From positions 1-46,415 of the forward strand of contig NZ_MUXW01000004.1 in NCBI RefSeq assembly GCF_002015085.1: a stretch of DNA of 46,415 nucleotides, read 5' to 3'. The position numbers and the translations under genes are program-made. This stretch comes from Glaesserella parasuis (lineage in GTDB: Bacteria; Pseudomonadota; Gammaproteobacteria; Enterobacterales; Pasteurellaceae). Positions 25,227 to 33,400 of this stretch are shown piece by piece. The notes under the pieces were generated by a model. That model was not told the DNA's origin and searched no databases. It saw only the letters and a program-made list of their open reading frames with translations. Position 1 is the stretch's first letter, and the number at the start of each line of letters is the position of its first letter.

Positions 25227-25982
25227 ATGTCTTCGCTATTTTCTACCCCAGAAACACAAATTGGTGCTGGTTTTCACTATTTCATCTATGGTTGGCGATT
25301 AATGTTACAGCGTCAGTTAATGCCATTTATTATTTTTCCTGTAATTATCAATGCAGTGTTGATGATTAGCCTAATTTGGCTCTTTTTTGCCAATGTAGGG
25401 GGAATGTTAGATTCGCTCTTGCCTTCATGGTTAGAATGGTTGAGTTTTATCCTTATTCCATTAGCTTTTTTAATGGTTTTAGTCGCTTTCTACTTTGCTT
25501 TCACCACTTTAGCGAATTTTATTGCTGCCCCATTTAATGCGTTACTCGCAGAAAAAGTTGAGCAACAACTCACTGGTGAAAATCTCACGGAAATGAGTTT
25601 TAACGAAATGCTAAAAGATGTACCTCGTATGCTCAAACGTGAGTGGCAAAAGATGTGGTATAGCATTCCACGTTTGGTTGCCTTATTTTTATTAGGTTTT
25701 ATACCTGTTTTAGGGCAGACTATTATCCCTATTTTGACATTTATTTTCGGGGCTTGGTTAATTGCAATTCAATATTGTGACTACCCTTTTGATAATCATA
25801 AAATTCAATTTCAACGTATGCGAAATGCATTAGCACAATATCGTACAATGAATTTTACTTTTGGGGCTTTGGTGAGTATTTTTACGATGTTGCCATTTAT
25901 TAACTTAGTGGTAATGCCTGTCGCCGTGTGTGGTGCTACAGCAATGTGGGTTAATGAGTACAAAAGAGCTCTGCATGATTAA
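25227..25982 (+). CDS. cysZ: Sulfate transporter CysZ
   Basis: CysZ mediates sulfate entry for cysteine synthesis. The 251-residue membrane protein begins SLFSTPETQIGAGFHYFIYG and has hydrophobic segments near residues 30-52, 65-95, 145-180 and 205-235 (FIIFPVIINAVLMISLIWLF among them). These match EI24/CysZ-family proteins. It is a single gene divergent from zipA, a placement seen in many gammaproteobacteria (cysZ-zipA-ligA). Confidence 0.93.
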   Translation: MSSLFSTPETQIGAGFHYFIYGWRLMLQRQLMPFIIFPVIINAVLMISLIWLFFANVGGMLDSLLPSWLEWLSFILIPLAFLMVLVAFYFAFTTLANFIAAPFNALLAEKVEQQLTGENLTEMSFNEMLKDVPRMLKREWQKMWYSIPRLVALFLLGFIPVLGQTIIPILTFIFGAWLIAIQYCDYPFDNHKIQFQRMRNALAQYRTMNFTFGALVSIFTMLPFINLVVMPVAVCGATAMWVNEYKRALHD

Positions 25983-26064
25983 CGGAAAGCCGACATTAAC
26001 AGAGGAACTAATCTTATAAAGCAGTGCGTATGTTTTCTTCTCCCAAAAGACTAGTTAAGGGAGA

Positions 26065-26170
26065 GGAAACTTTAAGCATAGACTCGGCACTTAGCTATTC
26101 TAATTCTGGCTGCTTTCTTCCGAACCTGACCAAGTAAATTAAAGACTACTGCGAGAAGCCCAAAGTTTCC
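26065..26170 (-). ncRNA. ffs: 4.5S RNA (bacterial SRP RNA)
   Basis: On the minus strand GGAAACTTTGGGC (from 26170) pairs with GCTTAAAGTTTCC (to 26065) to close a long hairpin of 106 nt. The apical part carries GGTCAGG, the GGAA tetraloop region (TTCGGAAGAAA) and GCAGCCA. That is the conserved Ffh-binding domain of SRP RNA. The length is close to the E. coli 114 nt. It lies in the 318-bp gap between cysZ and frdD. A further stem (CTCTCCC/GGGAGA, 26041-26064) follows its 3' end. Confidence 0.88.
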
Positions 26171-26179
26171 TCATAGAAA

Positions 26180-26206
26180 GACATCTACATTTATACTGTA
26201 GATGTC
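26180..26206 (-). terminator. Probable terminator of frdABCD
   Basis: GACATCTAC (26180-26188) pairs with GTAGATGTC (26198-26206). On the minus strand TTTCTA follows. It lies about 95 bp after frdD and just ahead of the 4.5S RNA gene. Confidence 0.65.
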
Positions 26207-26300
26207 CTAATTATATGAGCTTATCTCAAAGAAGACAAGAAAAATGTCTACTATAAATAGCTATTTCTTACAGGGAATAGCTGCTCAACAAGACTTTAAC

Positions 26301-26645
26301 TTATAAATTAATCACCGCAAAAATCACTAATACACTATAAAGTGCAGATAAACCATAGAAAATCCAACCGCCTGCAGGAACGTGAATTTTAAAGTCGTGT
26401 AAACCTAAGTGAACACGGTGCATACCACACCACATTGGGAAAATCAGTAATGCAAGAATTGCTAATTTACCGATCCAAGTGTGTGCAAATGCAATAATAT
26501 TATCTGGTGTAATCAGTCCGAATGGCAGTAAGAAACCTAAGATTAATACAAGTACAGGGAAGAAGATTGCACTAATAGCACCGCCAGCACCGAAAAGTAG
26601 CCATACTGCAGGTTCATTTGAACGTGGAGGATTAAGTTTATCCAT
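26301..26645 (-). CDS. frdD: Fumarate reductase subunit D (membrane anchor)
   Basis: FrdD is one of two hydrophobic anchors that bind menaquinol and hold FrdAB on the inner membrane. The 114-residue protein has three hydrophobic segments (about 15-40, 55-75, 90-112) and the typical MHRVHLGLHDFKIH stretch between the second and third. It is last in the frdABCD operon, 13 bp after frdC. Confidence 0.94.
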   Translation of the reverse strand: MDKLNPPRSNEPAVWLLFGAGGAISAIFFPVLVLILGFLLPFGLITPDNIIAFAHTWIGKLAILALLIFPMWCGMHRVHLGLHDFKIHVPAGGWIFYGLSALYSVLVIFAVINL

Positions 26646-26658
26646 TTTTATGCTCTCC

Positions 26659-27054
26659 CTATACCAAGATTAAAGCTAAAAGGCTTACGAAAGCAGTAAT
26701 ACCCCAAAATACGCGAGAAACGAGTTTAACGTCAATACGTTCATTTTTCACGATAACGTTCATCATTTGAGGTGCCATACCAAAGAAGGTAAAGCTATTT
26801 AATAATACTGCACCAAGGGTAATAATATTTAAAACTACCACTAATGGATTTTGTAAGAATGGAATGAAATTCTCTACAAATCCGTTCTCTTTTCCTAAGC
26901 ATGCTAAGCCGTAGAAAAGCACTAAACAGAACCAAATGGTAGGAACAGAGGTACTTTCACGCAAAACGTAGAATTTGTAAAAATCTAACGCTTTCCACCA
27001 AGTTGGTTTCACTTCACGCACATATTTTTTGCGTTTACTTGCTGTTGTTGTCAT
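26659..27054 (-). CDS. frdC: Fumarate reductase subunit C (membrane anchor)
   Basis: FrdC is the other quinone-binding anchor. The 131-residue length equals the E. coli subunit. It has the family start KRKKYVREVKPTWWKALDFYKFYVLRE (positions 7-33) followed by three membrane segments. It sits 12 bp after frdB in the operon. Confidence 0.95.
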   Translation of the reverse strand: MTTTASKRKKYVREVKPTWWKALDFYKFYVLRESTSVPTIWFCLVLFYGLACLGKENGFVENFIPFLQNPLVVVLNIITLGAVLLNSFTFFGMAPQMMNVIVKNERIDVKLVSRVFWGITAFVSLLALILV

Positions 27055-27066
27055 TTTACTCTCTCC

Positions 27067-27837
27067 TTACTTTTGCGGTTTTAACATTGCAAAGACATAA
27101 TCTTTAGCACTTTCGATCTTACCTTGGTTTACCGCAGAGGCTGGACCAACATGCTTCGGACAAACTTCAGAGCAGTAGCCGACGAATGTACAGCTCCATA
27201 CACCGTTTTTGCCGTTGATAATTTTCATACGTTCCGCTTTACCATTATCACGGTTATCTAGGTTGTAACGGTGAGCTAAGGTTAATGCTGCTGGACCAAC
27301 AAATTCAGGGTTTAAGCCAAATTGTGGGCAAGCGGCATAGCATAAACCGCAGTTAATACACATTGAGAAGGTACGGTATTTCTCAAGTTGTGCTGGGGTT
27401 TGTTTGGTACGGCTTTTCGCAAGCTCTGCTGATGGGTGTGGTTTGCCATCAAGTTCAGGCGCTTTGTTGTCAATAATGTATGGCTTGATGCTTTCTAAAC
27501 TTTCGATGAAGTGGCTTAAATCAACAACTAAGTCACGTTCAATCGGGAAGTTTGCAAGCGGTTCAATTCGCATATAACCCCTGTAATCGCGTAAGAATGT
27601 TTTACATGCAAGCTTTGGTTTGCCGTTTACCATCATACCGCAAGAGCCACAGATCGCCATACGGCAAGACCAACGGTATGAAAGCTCTGGCTCTAATTCA
27701 TCTTTGATGTAGCCAAGTGCATCAAGTAACGAAGTTTGGCTATCGTAAGGTACTTCATATTTTGATAAGTACGGTTCGTTATCTTGTTCAGGGTTATAAC
27801 GAAGTACTTCTACCGTCATTTTACTTTGGTTAGTCAT
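27067..27837 (-). CDS. frdB: Fumarate reductase iron-sulfur subunit
   Basis: FrdB carries electrons from menaquinol to the FrdA flavin. The 256-residue protein has the 2Fe-2S plant-ferredoxin motif (CRMAICGSCGMMVNGKPKLAC region) and two ferredoxin-type clusters (CINCGLCYAACPQFG, and CTFVGYCSEVCPKHVGP). It lies 6 bp after frdA and 12 bp before frdC. Confidence 0.97.
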   Translation of the reverse strand: MTNQSKMTVEVLRYNPEQDNEPYLSKYEVPYDSQTSLLDALGYIKDELEPELSYRWSCRMAICGSCGMMVNGKPKLACKTFLRDYRGYMRIEPLANFPIERDLVVDLSHFIESLESIKPYIIDNKAPELDGKPHPSAELAKSRTKQTPAQLEKYRTFSMCINCGLCYAACPQFGLNPEFVGPAALTLAHRYNLDNRDNGKAERMKIINGKNGVWSCTFVGYCSEVCPKHVGPASAVNQGKIESAKDYVFAMLKPQK

Positions 27838-27843
27838 CTTCTG

Positions 27844-29628
27844 TTACTCCTTTTTCGCTGCTTTTTCTTGAGCTTCTGCTTCTGCACCATAAACACGTTT
27901 AGCCGGTTGTGATGTGGTAATTTTCACGTCGCTGTATTTGATTGTTGGTGCGCCGTCTGCATTGTAGAATGCAAGGGTGTGTTTTAAGTAGTTCACATCA
28001 TCACGTTCAACGTAGTCTAAACGTTGGTGTGCACCACGAGACTCTTTACGTTCTACCGCAGAAGATGAGATAGATTGTGCTACGTCAAGGATATAACCAA
28101 GTTCAATTTTGTAGAGCAAGTCTGTATTAAATACACTTGAGCTGTCTTTCACTTTGATACGTTTGTAACGCTCTTTTAACTCTGCAATTTTCGCTACGGT
28201 TTTTTCCATACTTTCTTGAGTACGGTAGATACCACAGCCTTCTTCCATTGAGTCGCCCATTTCGTTACGGATTTGTGACCAAGACTCTTCACCCTCTTGA
28301 CGGGCTAAGGCATAAACACGTTCTAAGACATCTTTTGCTTGAGCGTCAATTACGGCTTGATTACGAGCGGTCGCTTCAACAGCACGTTTTGCAGCCATTT
28401 CACCTGCAACTTTACCGAATACCACAAGTTCTGCTAATGAGTTAGAACCTAAGCGGTTTGCACCGTGTAAACCAGAAGATGCACATTCGCCCACTGCAAA
28501 TAAGCCTTTGATACAGGTTTCTGCGTGCTGATCAACTTCAATACCACCCATTGTATAGTGAACAACTGGACGAACTGGAATTGGTGCTTTCGCTGGATCT
28601 ACGCCTTCGTAGGCTTGTGCTAATTCACAGATAAATGGCAGACGTTCGTGTAAATATTTTTCACCTAAGTGACGTAGGTCAAGGTGAACCACATCAACAC
28701 CTTTGGCAGTTTTTAAGGTGTTACCTTTACGCCACTCTTGCCAGAATGCTTGGGAAACTTTATCACGAGGGCCTAATTCCATATATTTATTTTCTGGTTT
28801 GCCAACTGGAGTTTCTGGGCCTAGACCATAATCTTGTAAGTAACGGTAGCCATCTTTATTGACTAAGATACCGCCTTCACCACGACAACCTTCGGTCATT
28901 AAGATACCTGTGTTTGGTAAGCCTGTTGGGTGATATTGTACAAATTCCATATCACGAAGTGGCACGCCGTGGCGATACGCCATTGATAAACCGTCACCCG
29001 TTACGATACCGCCGTTGGTGTTGAAACGATAAGCACGGCAACCACCACCTGTTGCGATAACTACCGCATTTGCATTGATCTGAACGAAAGTTCCTTCCAT
29101 CATATTCATTGCAACACAGCCACGCACTTGACCATCATCAACGAGAATATCCACGACAAAATGCTCATCAAAACGGATAATTTGCGGATATTTGATTGAG
29201 GTTTGGAATAGGGTATGCAATAAGTGGAAACCTGTTTTATCGGCTGCGAACCAAGTACGTTCAATTTTCATACCACCGAAACGACGAACGTTCACATCAC
29301 CATCAGCTTTACGGCTCCACGGACAGCCCCAACGCTCTAATTGCGTCATTTCAACTGGCGAGTGTTCTACGAAATATTCAACAACATCTTGTTCACAAAG
29401 CCAGTCGCCACCTGCCACAGTATCGTGGAAGTGTTTATCGTAAGAGTCTTCCTCTTTAGCGACTGCCGCCGCCCCACCTTCTGCAGCAACCGTATGGCTA
29501 CGCATAGGATAAACTTTTGAAATTAATGCAATTTTCAAATTCGGGTTAGCTTCTGCTGCTGCGATTGCGGCTCTTAAACCACCGCCACCTGCACCCACAA
29601 TTGCAACATCTACATTGACAGTTTGCAC
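27844..29628 (-). CDS. frdA: Fumarate reductase flavoprotein subunit
   Basis: FrdA reduces fumarate to succinate during anaerobic respiration, with covalent FAD. The 594-residue protein (E. coli 602) has the dinucleotide-binding VAIVGAGGGGLRAA, the flavin-attachment His in SHTVAAEGGAA, and the active-site stretch HYTMGGIEVD. It also has the C-terminal arginine-rich ESRGAHQRLDY. It is the first gene of frdABCD. An FNR/HlyX-like site lies about 115 bp upstream. Confidence 0.97.
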   Translation of the reverse strand: MQTVNVDVAIVGAGGGGLRAAIAAAEANPNLKIALISKVYPMRSHTVAAEGGAAAVAKEEDSYDKHFHDTVAGGDWLCEQDVVEYFVEHSPVEMTQLERWGCPWSRKADGDVNVRRFGGMKIERTWFAADKTGFHLLHTLFQTSIKYPQIIRFDEHFVVDILVDDGQVRGCVAMNMMEGTFVQINANAVVIATGGGCRAYRFNTNGGIVTGDGLSMAYRHGVPLRDMEFVQYHPTGLPNTGILMTEGCRGEGGILVNKDGYRYLQDYGLGPETPVGKPENKYMELGPRDKVSQAFWQEWRKGNTLKTAKGVDVVHLDLRHLGEKYLHERLPFICELAQAYEGVDPAKAPIPVRPVVHYTMGGIEVDQHAETCIKGLFAVGECASSGLHGANRLGSNSLAELVVFGKVAGEMAAKRAVEATARNQAVIDAQAKDVLERVYALARQEGEESWSQIRNEMGDSMEEGCGIYRTQESMEKTVAKIAELKERYKRIKVKDSSSVFNTDLLYKIELGYILDVAQSISSSAVERKESRGAHQRLDYVERDDVNYLKHTLAFYNADGAPTIKYSDVKITTSQPAKRVYGAEAEAQEKAAKKE

Positions 29629-29955
29629 GATTTCCTCCTTGGGAAAGTAAAGTATATAAACCTAATATGGAAGCATTTTGCCATTAATTTGGATATTTTA
29701 TAATGAATTTTTACAATTTTGTAACACAAAAAAAATAGTTTTGTGATCTATCTCAAAAAATAATTTTCAGAATGCTATGTAGTGATAATTAATCTCATTA
29801 AGTAGGTGATTTTTAAGGATATTTGAGCATTTAATACGGAAATATCTTTCACTTTATTCTCAGATTTTCGTTTGATTTTTAGCATTTCATCTACATAATG
29901 ATGTTGTATAATTGATAGCGTTCTAAAATGGAAGAGGATATACCAATGCAATATA
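29629..29955. other. frdA upstream region and possible gene-start remnant
   Basis: This AT-rich 327-bp stretch holds the frd promoter and the FNR-like site at 29743-29756. At its right end GGAAGAGGAT precedes ATGCAATATAAG and then TAG (29946-29960). This looks like a ribosome site and the first codons of a plus-strand gene cut off by the element that starts at 29956. No other coding frame is seen. Confidence 0.4.
29743..29756. promoter_or_regulatory. FNR/HlyX-like (or CRP-like) site upstream of frdA
   Basis: GTGATCTATCTCAA differs from the FNR consensus TTGAT-N4-ATCAA at two positions. It also reads as a CRP half-and-half site (TGTGA-N6-TCAAA). Control of fumarate reductase by FNR is established in related bacteria. 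Confidence 0.5.
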
Positions 29956-30215
29956 AGTAGACAAAAGAGTTGGTTTTAATTATTTTTCCTAATTATTACC
30001 AACTCTTTTTATTTAAAAAATCCTTTATAAACATAATCTTATGCTTTTTCGTTAATCCATTATGAACCGATAATTTCTGCTTCAGTTCTTTAAATAACCC
30101 TTCCAACCGATTTGTTGTTTTTTCTATATTTAAATAAGTATATTCTTCAAAAGTGAGCTTAACGCCTTGTACTATAAGGCTTTAGCCCACTTTTTACCAA
30201 CACTTTTGTCTACTA
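29956..30215 (-). mobile_element. Short non-autonomous IS derivative (MITE-like), left copy
   Basis: A ~260-bp element with inverted ends (GTAGACAAAAGAGTTGGT at left, ACCAACACTTTTGTCTAC at right). On the minus strand it keeps only the last ~50 codons of the transposase seen at 1-541 (YLNIEKTTNRLEGLFKELKQ, then KDFLNKKSW and stop). It is about 96-97% identical to the copy at 34912-35180 by eye and lies in the same orientation. No target duplication is evident. Confidence 0.8.
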
Positions 30216-30330
30216 TGCCAACTAGCGACAATAAGCAACCAAGTTTCCAAAAGATTTCCGCCTATTATTTCTAACTTTTTGGACAATTGACAATAAAAGT
30301 TGAAAAATTCTTGTTATTTTATCTTTAGTT

Positions 30331-30359
30331 TTGTGTCAATCATTGTTTTTTTTTACAAT
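30331..30359 (+). promoter_or_regulatory. Predicted adhesin promoter with a T9 tract in the spacer
   Basis: TTGTGT (30331-30336) and TACAAT (30354-30359) are 17 bp apart. The T9 run (30346-30354) fills half the spacer and provides the first T of the -10 box. Any change in tract length changes the spacing, a standard arrangement for phase-variable transcription. The adhesin start is 85 bp further on. Confidence 0.55.
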
Positions 30360-30443
30360 AGCGTGCGGGGACATTTGTGCACCCTGAAAATGTAAATAAA
30401 GGTTTACGATGTTTTATTAGGAAAAGCGGTAGAGAAGATTATT

Positions 30444-33400
30444 ATGAATAAAATATTTAGAGTTATTTGGAGTCATGCTCAACAGGCTTGGGTGGTTGTG
30501 TCTGAGTTAGTAAAGTCTCATACCAAAACATCCGCTTACACGGATAAAAGAGCTCAAGTATGCACCTCACATTATTTTTTAGATAAACAGCAAGATAAAT
30601 TTAAATTAAGTCTTTTAAGTCTAGTATTAATTGCCATCGGGAGTAGTTCAGAAGCGGAAGGGAGAACTGTTGTCTCAGGCGAAGGCGCCAATGCGACAGG
30701 TGAACAAGCAATTGCAATAGGTAACCTTGCTATTGCAAGTGGGGGACAATCTATTGCTATCGGGGCAGATACCAAAGCGACGGGGTATGGCTCCATATCA
30801 ATCGGTGGAGATGATTTAAATACAACGAAATATCAAAATAGTAACTATTCCAGAACAACAACTGCGAGTGGTAAAGCCTCTATTACTATTGGGGGTATGT
30901 CTGTGGCTGTGGGCGAAGGATCTATTGTTGTAGGTCCTATAGCATATGCAAGTAATGTTGAAGGCATTGCTATCGGTGCGAGTAGTAAGTCTACCGCTGA
31001 TTACGGTATTGCGGTTGGTGGTAATGCAAATGCTGGAAGCTACGCCGTTGCTTTTGGTAAAAGTGCTACTGCAAGTCAAGTAGGAGCTTCCGCATTCGGT
31101 GAAAACGCAAAAGCAACCGCAGAGCGTGCAACAGCATTGGGGAATAATGCGATAGCAGATACGAAATATGGCGTTGCTCTAGGTTATCAATCCAAGGCTA
31201 GTCGTGATTCAGAGCAAGCAGGTTGGACACCAGATAGTACAAATTATTCTATTAACGGAAGTACATTATCTGCTACGTATGCAGCGGTAGCAGTAGGTGA
31301 TGGCACCACCGTCACTCGTCAAATTACCAGTGTTGCTGCAGGTAAAGAAGATACTGACGCAGCAAACGTGGCGCAATTAAAAGCACTGACTTTAAAGATC
31401 AGTGGCGATAAAAATACGCAGGGTCACACAACATTTTATAACGAAACGCTCTCAATTGTAGGGGCTGATGGTATTAGTACGGCAGTTGAGCAGGGAAATG
31501 GCAATACAAGAATTACCGTTACTGGCTCAAAAACGTATTTTCATACTAACTATGACGATCAGTCTCAAGGTCAGGGAGATCCTACGACTAATTTCGGCAC
31601 AATTACTGACAAAGCTGGAGCTACAGGAACCTATGCAATAACAGCGGGGGTAAATGCCTCTGCGACTGGAAATTATGGTATTGCGATGGGTTATAAAGCC
31701 TCTGCCGGTGGTAGGAGCTCTGTTGCTGTGGGTGAAGAGGCAAAGACAACACCAGACAGATCAACCGCACTTGGTAATAATACCGTTGTCACCGTGGGCG
31801 GCGGTGTGGCATTAGGTTATGGATCTAATGCAAATATAGCTGGCGGTGTAGTGGGGTTAAAACAAGCTCATTCTGTCACAACGGGAGCAAGCACTGACGC
31901 TAACGGCTTTAAATCCACACAAAAGGTTGATGGTAATAATATTGGTGCGGTTTCTGTCGGTTTAGCAGGTAATAAACTCATCAAACGTCAAATCGTCAAT
32001 GTGGCCGCAGGTACACAATTAACTGATGCAGTAAACGTGGCACAACTTAAATCTTTGACGATGAAAATTGCAGGCGATACAGGCAATTCTAATAATGAGA
32101 CAGTGGGTATTTGGGATGGTACGCTTAAAGTGCTAGGCACAAATGGCGAAATCAAGACCAAAGCGTCTGGCTCAACCATTACAGTATCCCTAGATGATGC
32201 AATCAAAACTCAACTCCATAATGCTCGAGCAGGAAGTTTGATATTCAAAGGCGAAAAAACAGGTACAGGTACAGGTACAACAAATGATACTTCGGGTCAA
32301 AAATGGAAGGCTAACGAAGATAAGACCGTTACCATTACAAGTAACGCAACATACCAAAACGGTGGTGGTGTTCGATACAAAGGCGATAACATTGAAATTT
32401 ATCGTAAAAATCTAGAATTCCATGTGTTGATGAAAGATGCACCAACATTCAGCAGCGTTCAATATGGCGATAATGGACCTAAGATTACCAGCACTGGCGG
32501 TAATCTAAAAGTAACAGGTGCAGACAGCACTTCCCCAGTTAAGATCACCAATTTACAAGCAGGTACACAAAATAACGATGCGGTGAACTACATGCAATTT
32601 TCAAATGCTGGTTGGAAACTTGCAATTGCTCCAGGAACGGGGGGTCAAGCAACTCCACCTGGGGCACATCTTATCAGAATGAACGATACCGTAACCTTTA
32701 CCGCTGGAAATAATATTAAATTAGAACAAAATAACGGAAATATTACGATTTCTACGATTGGTAAGTTAATTAAAGAGACTAAAACCTTAGATAATGGCGA
32801 TCTAAAAATTACCTATACAGATAATACGGATAGCATCATCAAAAAAGGTGAAAAAGGAGATACAGGTCCTAGAGGTGAAACAGGCCCTGCGGGTCCAGTG
32901 GGTCCAGCAGGTGCTCAAGGTCCAGCAGGACCACAAGGACCGCAGGGAACAGCGGGTGCTAGGGGACCTAAGGGTGACCGAGGAGAAACAGGCCCAGCGG
33001 GTCCAGCAGGGGCTAGGGGTGAGCGAGGCGAACCAGGACAAACGGGTCCAGCAGGACCACGAGGCCCTGTGGGTCCAATGGGGCCTGCTGGTCCAAAAGG
33101 AAATGATGGAGCTCCAGGTGCTAGGGGAGAGAAAGGTGAAACTGGCCCAGCGGGTCCAGCAGGTCCTGCGGGTCCAGTAGGTCCTAGAGGCGAAACAGGT
33201 CCTAGGGGTGAGAAAGGTGATACGGGTCAAACGGGGCCAGCAGGGGCTAAGGGTGACCGAGGAGAAACAGGCCCAGCGGGTCCAGCAGGACCACGAGGAC
33301 CGCAGGGTGACCGAGGAGAAACTGGCCCTGAGGGTCCTAAAGGAGATGCAGGTCCTAGAGGTGAAACAGGCCCTGCGGGTCCAGTGGGTCCAGCAGGTGC

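Noticed and set aside
26243..26256. TGTCTACTAT near the frd terminator as another IS end
   Set aside because: Only ten bases match the IS terminal sequence, no partner end or transposase remnant is near, and it may be chance.
32259..32279. ACAGGT tandem repeat (about 3.5 units) in the adhesin as a phase-variation tract
   Set aside because: The unit is 6 bp, so changes stay in frame and cannot switch the gene off; it encodes a short TG repeat linker.
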